6,320 bases of DNA from Gallionella sp. (GTDB lineage: Bacteria > Pseudomonadota > Gammaproteobacteria > Burkholderiales > Gallionellaceae). Of this stretch, positions 1 to 5,578 are shown piece by piece (positions within the stretch are counted from its first letter, which is position 1; the number at the start of each line of letters is the position of its first letter). The notes under the pieces were generated by a model that did not search any database, was not told where the DNA came from, and saw only the letters and a program-made list of their open reading frames with translations. Made by a program: the position numbers and the translations under genes. Location: contig JAUSMR010000051.1 of NCBI GenBank assembly GCA_030645955.1, positions 1-6,320 on the forward strand, given 5' to 3'.

Positions 1-81
1 GCATCGCTGGCCGGTTTCATGATCAATGCCAAGTCCATAGGCAAGGCGACACTGACCGGAAAATACGGTCGCAAGAAGTAA
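1..81 (+). CDS. C-terminal end of an unidentified upstream gene (partial)
   Basis: Frame 1 is open from the window edge to TAA at 79-81 and encodes the last 26 residues of a protein. The tail is basic and ends in KYGRKK. Too little is present to name a family. It is read in the same direction as the small gene starting 36 bases after its stop, so the two could share a transcript. The main support is the uninterrupted frame ending just before the next gene. It could be a chance open frame, since 80 bases without a stop is not rare in GC-rich DNA. Confidence 0.45.
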   Translation, partial: ASLAGFMINAKSIGKATLTGKYGRKK

Positions 82-116
82 TCGCCGAGGTCGGCCCGGA
101 CGCCGGTGAACGGATC

Positions 117-443
117 ATGGACTCTTCCTGGAAGACCCCGATCCCCATCCGGGCCGAGACGCTCAAGGTGCTCCGGCTCATGGGCGATCATGCGCCGATC
201 CTGATGCTCGGCGGCGCGACGGGTGGCTATGGCGTCCGCTGGACCATCGACGGGCAGCCGGTTCAGCCGGTTATCGCCCGCTACCTCATGGAATCAAATC
301 TGGTTGCCGAATCAGGCGTGACCGAGCTGGGCGCCATAAAACTCGCCCTGACAGAATCCGGCGCCGAATTCCGCAAGGACGGCCTGCTCTGGTGGGCCAG
401 CCTCAGCCTTTTCCAAAAACTGCAAGTCCTGATTCTTGGCTGA
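117..443 (+). CDS. hypothetical protein, 108 aa, unknown function
   Basis: I do not recognise a family. The protein has a middle stretch PVIARYLMESNLVAESG followed by LTESGAEF, a rhythm like the recognition helix and wing of winged-helix proteins (compare 'YxLTxxG' in MarR-type folds), and a hydrophobic C-terminus (WWASLSLFQKLQVLILG). A small DNA-binding or accessory protein is possible but this is inference. The start is uncertain: only a weak GGA at 112-114 lies two bases before the ATG. The frame stays open back through at least position 60 but offers no ATG, GTG or TTG there, so 117 is the first usable start in view. It lies 36 bases after the preceding stop and about 100 bases before the promoter of the first toxin-antitoxin operon. 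No longer frame competes on either strand. Confidence 0.6.
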   Translation: MDSSWKTPIPIRAETLKVLRLMGDHAPILMLGGATGGYGVRWTIDGQPVQPVIARYLMESNLVAESGVTELGAIKLALTESGAEFRKDGLLWWASLSLFQKLQVLILG

Positions 444-458
444 TCTGAGCGGCTTTCA

Positions 459-472
459 GTCGCGACGGCGAC
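459..472. repeat. small inverted repeat GTCGC/GCGAC
   Basis: A 5-bp perfect stem with a 4-base loop (GACG) lies 15 bases after the stop of the orphan gene. No T run follows, so it is at best a weak hairpin and not a convincing intrinsic terminator. Confidence 0.25.
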
Positions 473-487
473 ACGAAACCATTTCTG

Positions 488-515
488 TTGCATCACTTAA
501 ACATTACCGTATACT
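488..515 (+). promoter_or_regulatory. predicted promoter of the first toxin-antitoxin operon
   Basis: TATACT at 510-515 matches the sigma-70 -10 hexamer at five of six positions. A poor -35 candidate, TTGCAT at 488-493, lies 16 bases upstream. The -10 overlaps the palindrome at 512-527, which is the arrangement expected if the antitoxin represses its own promoter. The local AT richness of 480-530 contrasts with the GC-rich genes on each side. Prediction by eye only. Confidence 0.45.
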
Positions 516-527
516 GTCCGTACAGTA
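512..527. promoter_or_regulatory. palindromic operator candidate for the ribbon-helix-helix antitoxin
   Basis: TACTGT (512-517) and ACAGTA (522-527) are perfect 6-bp inverted arms around CCGT. The site overlaps the predicted -10 and ends 13 bases before the antitoxin ATG. DUF1778/TacA antitoxins bind palindromes in their own promoter as RHH dimers, so this is the obvious autoregulatory site. The spacing between CTG and CAG is 6, which excludes a canonical LexA box (10). Confidence 0.55.
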
Positions 528-540
528 AATGGAGATCGCC

Positions 541-819
541 ATGGGCGCCACAGTCAAGGAAGAACGCATAGAAATCCGCCTCGCCGCCGCCGAGAAGGAG
601 CGAATCCGCCAAGCGGCGCTACTTTGCCACCAGAACGTCAGCGAGTTTGTGCTCAGGGCCGTGCGCACCGTGGCCGATGAAGCCCTGGCCGAACAGGCCC
701 GCTTTATTCTGCCGAAGGATCAGATGGTGGAGTTTTACGCGGCCCTCGACCAGCCCGCAAAGTCGATTCCCCGGCTCAGGCAACTGTTCAGGAAGCCCAG
801 CGTTTTCGAGGCTAAATGA
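541..819 (+). CDS. DUF1778 family ribbon-helix-helix antitoxin (TacA-like)
   Basis: This is the antitoxin of a type II toxin-antitoxin pair: it should bind operator DNA as a dimer and neutralise the GNAT toxin encoded next to it. The 92-residue protein has the RHH layout: a beta strand in EERIEIRLAAAEKERI (residues 7-22), helix 1 to about residue 29, then the turn and helix 2 in NVSEFVLRAVRTVADEAL (32-49). The C-terminal part (about 55-92, with LPKDQMVEFYAALD) matches the toxin-wrapping tail of the DUF1778 family. The start at 541 is chosen because GGAG at 531-534 sits six bases ahead; an in-frame ATG at 529 has no such signal and overlaps the operator region. The stop overlaps the toxin start (ATGA, 816-819), so the two are translationally coupled. 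Family assignment is from sequence pattern; the exact pairing is supported by order and overlap. Confidence 0.9.
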   Translation: MGATVKEERIEIRLAAAEKERIRQAALLCHQNVSEFVLRAVRTVADEALAEQARFILPKDQMVEFYAALDQPAKSIPRLRQLFRKPSVFEAK

Positions 820-1322
820 AGTTGCCGCTGCGTGGCCCCGAACTTTTTACCGCGGGCCACGATGTTGCTTCCTTCGACAGCGGCAGCGATGCGCTGAACC
901 GCTTTCTGCAGCGGCATGCCCTGAACAACCAGCGCAACCAGAGCGCGCGTACCTACGGTGCGCTACGCGGCGAAACCCGGGTCGTCGCCTATTACACGCT
1001 GGCGGCGGCCTCCGCCGAATTCGATTTCGTTCCGGCTCGACTGGCCAAAGGTCTGGCGCGACATCCCATCCCGCTGACCCTTCTGGCAAGGCTGGCCGTT
1101 GACTTGACAGAGCAGGGTGCGGGGCTGGGCACCGGTTTGTTGAAAGATGCGCTAAAGCGCTATCTGCAGGCGCAGGCCATCATCGCCGCGCGCGCCCTCG
1201 TGGTTCAGGCCAAGGACGAGAAAGCCGGCGCCTTCTATCGGCATTTCGGATTCGAGCCCTCGCCGATCGACGCTTCCCATCTTTTTCTGATGACGAAAGA
1301 TATTCACGCGTCGATGCTGTGA
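816..1322 (+). CDS. GNAT acetyltransferase toxin (TacT-like)
   Basis: Toxin of the pair. Characterised relatives (TacT, AtaT) acetylate the amino group of aminoacyl-tRNA using acetyl-CoA and so stop translation in the cytoplasm; whether this one has the same target is inferred. The 168-residue length is normal for the family. Visible signatures are the N-terminal FDSGSDALNRFLQRHA (20-35), strand VVAYYTLAAA (56-65), the core LLARLAVD (89-96), the acetyl-CoA pyrophosphate loop EQGAGLGTGLL (99-109), and AGAFYRHFGFEPSP (137-150) with Tyr141, the position of the catalytic tyrosine in TacT-type toxins. All key motifs are intact, so the gene looks functional. The ATG at 816 overlaps the antitoxin stop by four bases. 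Copy 1 of the short direct repeat begins two bases after the stop codon. A generic GNAT enzyme is less likely given the DUF1778 partner. Confidence 0.93.
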   Translation: MKLPLRGPELFTAGHDVASFDSGSDALNRFLQRHALNNQRNQSARTYGALRGETRVVAYYTLAAASAEFDFVPARLAKGLARHPIPLTLLARLAVDLTEQGAGLGTGLLKDALKRYLQAQAIIAARALVVQAKDEKAGAFYRHFGFEPSPIDASHLFLMTKDIHASML

Positions 1323-1323
1323 A

Positions 1324-1345
1324 AGTCGGCGCTGGTGGTACGGCG
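1324..1345 (+). repeat. short direct repeat, copy 1
   Basis: This 22-base segment matches copy 2 (2235-2256) at 20 positions and copy 3 (5767-5788) at 19. The first 12 bases, AGTCGGCGCTGG, are identical in all three and all copies have the same orientation. It lies immediately after the stop of the GNAT toxin, at the junction between the two toxin-antitoxin operons. It is not palindromic. Function unknown. Confidence 0.7.
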
Positions 1346-1369
1346 GCACGCACGTCGGCCCAATACAGA

Positions 1370-1398
1370 TTGACTTCCACCTTCCGGAGTGGGAGTAT
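1370..1398 (+). promoter_or_regulatory. possible promoter of the second toxin-antitoxin operon
   Basis: TTGACT at 1370-1375 is a good -35 candidate (five of six). The -10 at the proper distance is weak (GAGTAT at 1393-1398, 17-base spacer). The palindrome at 1403-1419 lies where transcription would begin, consistent with repression by the HTH antitoxin. Low certainty because of the poor -10. Confidence 0.35.
1374..1395 (+). repeat. inverted repeat between the two TA operons
   Basis: CTTCCAC (1374-1380) and GTGGGAG (1389-1395) can pair over seven positions in RNA, one of them a G-U pair, around an 8-base loop that itself contains TCCGGA. No T run follows. It may be a leader or trailer hairpin or a secondary protein site; it overlaps the predicted promoter. 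Confidence 0.35.
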
Positions 1399-1402
1399 GC
1401 AA

Positions 1403-1419
1403 CCTATCATTTTGATAGG
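1403..1419. promoter_or_regulatory. perfect 17-bp palindrome, operator candidate for the second TA operon
   Basis: CCTATCA (1403-1409) and TGATAGG (1413-1419) are perfect 7-bp inverted arms with spacer TTT. The right arm contains AGG of the AGGA at 1417-1420, the only Shine-Dalgarno-like sequence before the GTG start at 1429. Binding by the HTH antitoxin would block transcription, and a hairpin in RNA would mask the ribosome binding site. MqsA-type antitoxins bind comparable palindromes before mqsR, which is the basis for the assignment. Confidence 0.6.
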
Positions 1420-1428
1420 AACGGCCCT

Positions 1429-1737
1429 GTGGCGGGATGGTCGAAATCACAGTGGCAAAAGCACATCCGGAAGCAGGCAGCCACCGCTGCCAATGTGATT
1501 TTTACCAATCATGCCCAGCTGCGGATGCGGCAGCGCCACATATCGCACATCGCAGCATTCGAGATTCTGAAAATGGGCACCATTAGGCGCGAGCCGGAAC
1601 CCAACCTCCGGCGCGGCACGCTGGAATGTCGAATTGAATACTACGTCGCCGGGCGCGATCTCGCACTTGTGGCGGCTGTCGAGGCTGACGATCCGTCTGT
1701 GATCGTGGTGACGGCAATCGATCTGGACAAGGAGTGA
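1429..1737 (+). CDS. DUF4258 domain protein, predicted MqsR-like toxin
   Basis: Predicted toxin (probable ribonuclease, by family analogy) of a second type II system. The 102-residue protein shows the DUF4258 pattern: VIFTNHAQLRMRQRHIS (23-39), a helix ending in a glycine and GTIRREPEP (50-58), then RGTLECRIEYYVAGRDLALV (62-81) and a terminal strand PSVIVVTAID (89-98). His28, Arg32, Arg36 and the ECR/YY segment are the likely active-site candidates. The start is GTG at 1429, eight bases after AGGA (1417-1420); no in-frame ATG lies near the N-terminus. The frame remains open upstream through the palindrome into copy 1 of the repeat, so a longer N-terminus cannot be excluded, but it has no start codon with a better signal. 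Four bases separate its stop from the ATG of the antitoxin. Toxin-first order is that of mqsRA and higBA. Confidence 0.85.
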   Translation: MAGWSKSQWQKHIRKQAATAANVIFTNHAQLRMRQRHISHIAAFEILKMGTIRREPEPNLRRGTLECRIEYYVAGRDLALVAAVEADDPSVIVVTAIDLDKE

Positions 1738-1741
1738 AGTG

Positions 1742-2209
1742 ATGTATCGCTGGGACGACATGGGTTTGAAAAACGTCTGGCTGGCCAACGGCTACACCTT
1801 GCACGACACATCCTATGGGCGCGGCGTCTCGTTCGAGGATGTGGAAGGGCTGACGCGCGCGGTGTGCCTCGCGCTGGCACGCAAACCCGGCAAGCTTACC
1901 GGCGCCGAGTTCCGCTACATTCGTCAGGCGGGCCTAGGCATGTCGCAGCCGTCACTCGGCAAGGTACTCGGCGTTGACGCCCAATCCATCGCCCGCTGGG
2001 AAAAATCAGGCAAAGTTCCGAAGTGGGCAAACCGCATGGTCCGGCTGATCCATGAAGCGCATGCCGATGGCGACGCCGCGATCCGCCGCGTGGTGGAGCG
2101 CATCAACGACATCGACCGACTGGTCAATCGGCGCATCGTGCTGGAACAGACCCCCCGGCGTGGTTGGCAGATGCGCACCGAGAAAGACGGGAGCGAAGCG
2201 GCGGCGTAA
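1742..2209 (+). CDS. HTH (XRE/MqsA-like) antitoxin, partner of the DUF4258 toxin
   Basis: Predicted antitoxin and autorepressor. The 155-residue protein begins with MYRWDDMGLKNVWLANGY, a conserved N-terminal segment seen in antitoxins paired with DUF4258 toxins, continues with HDTSYGRGVSFEDVEGL (21-37), and then carries a helix-turn-helix at about 53-104: LTGAEFRYIRQ, SQPSLGKVLGV (68-78), then AQSIARWEKSGKVP (80-93), the recognition helix and the WEK hallmark of XRE-type folds. Unlike E. coli MqsA there are no paired cysteines for an N-terminal zinc site (only Cys42). The start at 1742 follows AAGGAG (1729-1734) at seven bases; a GTG at 1739 in the same frame is too close. The C-terminal tail is polar and possibly disordered. 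It likely binds the palindrome at 1403-1419. Confidence 0.88.
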   Translation: MYRWDDMGLKNVWLANGYTLHDTSYGRGVSFEDVEGLTRAVCLALARKPGKLTGAEFRYIRQAGLGMSQPSLGKVLGVDAQSIARWEKSGKVPKWANRMVRLIHEAHADGDAAIRRVVERINDIDRLVNRRIVLEQTPRRGWQMRTEKDGSEAAA

Positions 2210-2229
2210 TGGCCTGCGTTGGGCGGATT

Positions 2230-2256
2230 GCAAGAGTCGGCGCTGGCGGGACGGCG
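2230..2256 (+). repeat. short direct repeat, copy 2
   Basis: Positions 2230-2248 are identical over 19 bases to 5762-5780 (GCAAGAGTCGGCGCTGGCG), and the whole 27 bases match copy 3 (5762-5788) at 25 positions. The last 22 bases match copy 1 at 20. This copy lies 20 bases after the stop of the second TA operon, in the gap before the convergent helicase gene. Confidence 0.8.
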
Positions 2257-2261
2257 CGGGA

Positions 2262-2290
2262 CGCTATTTCAGCGGTACGTTTTTCGTTTT
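2262..2290 (+). terminator. possible weak terminator of the second TA operon
   Basis: CGCT (2262-2265) and AGCG (2271-2274) form a short 4-bp stem with loop ATTTC, followed after five bases by a T-rich run (TTTTTCGTTTT, 2280-2290). The stem is too short for confidence. Placement in the convergent gap between the antitoxin and the helicase is right. No comparable signal was seen for the helicase strand. Confidence 0.25.
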
Positions 2291-2322
2291 GTTGGCAATA
2301 TGTTCGTGTCTGCGATTACTCA

Positions 2323-5300
2323 TTAAACGCCGCGAAGTACGCTGAACTCACGAAACAGTCTTATCGGTAGTGGCGACTCTAATCGCCAGACCAAACTCAT
2401 CGGACGATCGCCCTCGGCTTGCTCCAATTGCACGCGTCCGCATGCTCGATAGGCATCGCTTTTGCGGATCCGTACGAACAGTTGAAATTGCCAGCCGTTG
2501 CCAGGACTTTCCAAATACCGACGACCGCCATTGGTGTCTGGCCCCGCGCTGTTTTGAGTTTGCCAATGAAATCGTTCAGCACTAATTGCGTAGTCGTGGT
2601 ATGCGATTCGATCGTGATATCCCTCGCTCTTGTCGAGCGTAACAAAGAGAAGTTCCGTCTTTCGATTTGCAAGTGGTAACACTCCAGCTTGGAATGGTGT
2701 GCGTCGGCTGGACGTCAGCCAGCCCACTGCCGTAAGGATTTCACGGGCGCCGTATGAGGCGTGTAGACACAGAGGTGTGTCTTCGAGGCCAGGCACCGGA
2801 TTGAAAGGCAAGCTGCTACGAGTCTGGAGAATTCCCGCGACTTCCTCCAGTTCTCGACAAACTTCAGGGTGCGCGGAAAGCCGGCTGAGGAACGCTTGAT
2901 GATCACCTATTTGCCCTTGCTGTCCGTCGATCTGATACGCGAGCATCTGTGCGGCGAGTGACGCATCAGTGGCGACGCAGTTCTTTACTGCCCCGGATTT
3001 TCCGATGCTCTCCATCAAATCGAGCCGCTTCGGATCATCAGCATGGAGCAAGTTTCCAATGCGCCGGCTGAAGTACTGCTCTTCCGGGCTTGGTTCTGCG
3101 GCAATCAAACCTGCATCGCGTTTGAGCGCTGTCCAGCCGCTTTTTCCGCTATCGCGGTATATGTCTTCAAGCTCCAACGCCTGTTCGTGCAAAAACTCCG
3201 GCAATCGCACCGATGAACGCCCACGCAGTGCTGCATACGTCTGCAACTCGGTGCGCAGTCGCCGCCAGTTTTGCATCGTGATTTCACGCAGCCCCTTTAG
3301 TACCTGCTCACGAGTTTGACGCTGCATCTGGATATGGCAGCCCGGTGGCAAGCTACCGAAGCCATTTTCGACGCTTTCGGTAAGGGCTCGCCGCGACAGG
3401 CCGGTCAAACTCGATAGCAATCGATCGAAACGATAGTCAGCTCGATGTTGCCCAACGAAATCCAGCACCAAACAGCTTTCCTTGCCGGGTGAAAGGCGAA
3501 GGCCGCGACCAATCTGTTGCTGGAACAAAACGGGGCTTTGTGTCGGCCTGAGCAGCAACAAGGTATCAACCATCGGAAGGTCAATGCCTTCGTTGTAGAG
3601 GTCGACTGTTACCAACGCACATAGCTCGCCCTTTAGCAGGCGTTGTGGTGCTTGGCGACGTTCGTCAACGGCCGTGGTGCCCACGACACATGCGGCTGGT
3701 ATGCCGGCACGATTCAGCCAATCGCTCATGAACTCCGCGTGGGCAACCGAAACACAGAAAACCAGTGCCTTTGAGCACAAGGGATCGGACGACAAGCGCC
3801 GCCACTCGGAAATGACCAATCGCGCACGCACATCATTGCCAGTGACCAGATTGTCGATCGCCTCTCGTTCCCCGGGTCTATCCCAAGGTACGGTAGAGAA
3901 GTCGGTAGCGTCGTCGCAGGCGTAATACTCGAATGGGGCAAGCAACTGTAAATCAAGAGCGTGCCACAGCCGCATCTCTACTGCAGGGCTGCCATCCGGC
4001 CTATGGTCAAAGTACACGTCAATCGGCTTCCCATCGCTGCGTTCCGGCGTTGCCGTAAGGCCGAGCAAGATTTTCGGTCGGATCGCAGTCGCGAACGCAT
4101 GGAACCTGTCGGCAGCCAGCCGGTGGCATTCGTCTATTACCACTGAATGCCAGTAGTCGGGACCGAACGTAGCAAGCAATCCGCGACTTGCCAGACTATC
4201 GATCGTGGCAAAAATATGGTCGAATCGCTCAGGCTGGGCGCCGCCGGTGAGCAACTCGCCGAATTCCGGATCACGCAGTACCTCGCGATAGACCCGTAGT
4301 GCTTGACGCAGAATCTCTTCGCGGTGAGATACAAAAAGCAGGCGCGGATGACCGCCCTCCGTTTGGCAAGTGCGTCGGTAGTCGAACGCGGCAACCACGG
4401 TCTTTCCGGTTCCCGTGGCAGCAACCACAAGATTTCGAGTTCTGCCATGCACCCGTTCGGTAGCCAGTTGTTCGAGCATGTCTTGTTGATAGGTCTTTGG
4501 CTGCAAGTCGAAGAAACTTGGCATTACTGCCAGCTCATTTCCTGACTCGCGGCCCAGCGCGGCAGTCAAGGCACGCCGATGTTCAATATTGTCCGGGTCG
4601 TATGACTGGAATTCGTTGTCTTCCCATAATGTCTCGAAGTGAGCGGCGGCCCGTGCAAACAGTCCCTCTTGTGCGCGCTGTGTGATCTTGACGGTCCACT
4701 CCAGTCCGCCGGTCAGAGCAGCACCTGAAAGATTCGCGCTACCGATATAGGCCGAACCGAAACCCGTTTTGCGATGAAACATCCAGGCCTTTGCATGCAA
4801 TCGCGTGCGGCGGCCGTCGAGCGAGACGCGGACTTCACAATTGGGGAGATGCGCCAATTCATCGAGCGCCCGTGCTTCGGTCGCGCCGGTGTAAGTGGTC
4901 GTCAGGATACGAATACGGGTTGCCGTCTGGTTGGTCGCCGACAGTGCTGTGATCTGCTGAAGTACATCCTGCAGCTTGCGAACGCCGGACACGGTAATGA
5001 AGCTCACGAGAATGTCGACTTGATCGGCAGATGCCAGCTCTCGCCTTATCTCTTGCAGCAGTGAAGGCGATCCTTTTCCGGCGGTGAAGAGCCATGATGC
5101 GATCAAGCCGGTTTCGGGTGGAGTCGGAAATTGCCTGTGTCGCTGTACCGCTTTCAACAAGCGTAAAGGATGCGAAATGAGATCGATGATCTCGGCTGGA
5201 TCTGGCAGGCTTTTCTCAGTATTAAGTCTTTGTCGTAATGCGATCAACAACTCGTTTACCAATTCGAGCTGTTGCAGTGACTTGGCCGCGCTATCGCCGG

Positions 5301-5463
5301 AAATATCCTCCAAGATACCCGCCAACTGGCGTGCAAGCGCTTCGATCAGGGGGCCGGAAGCGTTGTCGGAAAGTGCCTGAGTCTCCATGTATTCCGGCTC
5401 AAGCTTCGCGGTAAGGCTCTCGGTCAGCAGGAGATCGTATAGACCATCAGGTAGGGTCATCAT
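2323..5463 (-). CDS. PLD nuclease / superfamily II helicase / DUF3427 protein
   Basis: A 1046-residue predicted nucleic-acid translocase with a nuclease-type domain, cytoplasmic. After an N-terminal helical region (1-120), a phospholipase-D-like domain spans about 120-285; its active-site core has His223 and Lys225 (LHAKAWMFHR) and YIGSANLSGAAL (239-250, Asn244). The usual Asp of HxKx4D is His230, as I would expect for helicase-linked PLD domains. The helicase follows: motif I AATGTGKT (348-355), Ia FVSHREE, II DECH (444-447), III TATP (470-473), IV ALVFCVS (566-572), V TVDLYNEGIDLP (619-630), VI QQIGRGLR (649-656). About 730-1040 fits DUF3427, with FVTLDKSEGYHD (940-951) and FHWQTQNS (965-972). 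All motifs are intact. On the minus strand AAGGGG lies two bases before the ATG at 5463 and five before the adjacent in-frame ATG at 5460, so 5460 may be the true start. There is no methyltransferase beside it, arguing against classical restriction-modification. A role in phage or plasmid defence is inferred from domain content and from the TA neighbours. Confidence 0.93.
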   Translation of the reverse strand: MMTLPDGLYDLLLTESLTAKLEPEYMETQALSDNASGPLIEALARQLAGILEDISGDSAAKSLQQLELVNELLIALRQRLNTEKSLPDPAEIIDLISHPLRLLKAVQRHRQFPTPPETGLIASWLFTAGKGSPSLLQEIRRELASADQVDILVSFITVSGVRKLQDVLQQITALSATNQTATRIRILTTTYTGATEARALDELAHLPNCEVRVSLDGRRTRLHAKAWMFHRKTGFGSAYIGSANLSGAALTGGLEWTVKITQRAQEGLFARAAAHFETLWEDNEFQSYDPDNIEHRRALTAALGRESGNELAVMPSFFDLQPKTYQQDMLEQLATERVHGRTRNLVVAATGTGKTVVAAFDYRRTCQTEGGHPRLLFVSHREEILRQALRVYREVLRDPEFGELLTGGAQPERFDHIFATIDSLASRGLLATFGPDYWHSVVIDECHRLAADRFHAFATAIRPKILLGLTATPERSDGKPIDVYFDHRPDGSPAVEMRLWHALDLQLLAPFEYYACDDATDFSTVPWDRPGEREAIDNLVTGNDVRARLVISEWRRLSSDPLCSKALVFCVSVAHAEFMSDWLNRAGIPAACVVGTTAVDERRQAPQRLLKGELCALVTVDLYNEGIDLPMVDTLLLLRPTQSPVLFQQQIGRGLRLSPGKESCLVLDFVGQHRADYRFDRLLSSLTGLSRRALTESVENGFGSLPPGCHIQMQRQTREQVLKGLREITMQNWRRLRTELQTYAALRGRSSVRLPEFLHEQALELEDIYRDSGKSGWTALKRDAGLIAAEPSPEEQYFSRRIGNLLHADDPKRLDLMESIGKSGAVKNCVATDASLAAQMLAYQIDGQQGQIGDHQAFLSRLSAHPEVCRELEEVAGILQTRSSLPFNPVPGLEDTPLCLHASYGAREILTAVGWLTSSRRTPFQAGVLPLANRKTELLFVTLDKSEGYHDRIAYHDYAISAERFHWQTQNSAGPDTNGGRRYLESPGNGWQFQLFVRIRKSDAYRACGRVQLEQAEGDRPMSLVWRLESPLPIRLFREFSVLRGV

Positions 5464-5534
5464 TTCCCCTTGTGCGACGGTGGCACTTGGACGACATTGA
5501 CCATTTAAGGGCTGCCTTTTCTTCGGATCGGGAC

Positions 5535-5543
5535 ATTATGACA
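5535..5543 (-). promoter_or_regulatory. possible extended -10 for the helicase gene
   Basis: Read on the minus strand this is TGTCATAAT, that is TGn followed by CATAAT, five of six to consensus. No good -35 is seen, which fits an extended -10 promoter. It would give a leader of roughly 65 bases before the ATG. On the plus strand the same bases contain CATTAT (5534-5539), a possible -10 for the tlpA-like gene, so the divergent promoters could overlap. Confidence 0.35.
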
Positions 5544-5553
5544 GGTGGCGCTG

Positions 5554-5567
5554 CCGGAAATGTCCGG
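5554..5567 (+). repeat. inverted repeat CCGGA/TCCGG before the tlpA-like gene
   Basis: Perfect 5-bp arms with a 4-base spacer (AATG) end 11 bases before the ATG at 5579. It could be a leader hairpin that affects ribosome access or a small protein site. It overlaps an alternative GTG start at 5567, which makes that start less attractive. Confidence 0.35.
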
Positions 5568-5578
5568 TGTCGGCTACC

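Noticed and set aside
459..472. Intrinsic terminator after the orphan gene
   Set aside because: The stem is 5 bp and is followed by ACGAAACC, with no T run.
512..527. LexA (SOS) box
   Set aside because: The arms CTGT and ACAG are separated by 4 bases, whereas the canonical LexA box has 8. It fits a TA operator better.
647..1102. 151-codon frame overlapping the antitoxin and toxin genes
   Set aside because: Arginine-, proline- and cysteine-rich composition typical of an out-of-frame shadow; the overlapping frames carry clear DUF1778 and GNAT motifs.
2370..5380. Many plus-strand open frames of 60-116 codons opposite the helicase gene
   Set aside because: They are antisense shadows of a long intact gene whose conserved motifs are unambiguous. 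None has a recognisable product or a good ribosome binding site.
2323..5463. Classical type I or type III restriction subunit, or a DISARM or Mokosh component
   Set aside because: No methyltransferase, specificity subunit or partner gene is adjacent. The helicase is the DECH/DUF3427 type with PLD in the same chain, which does not match those systems.
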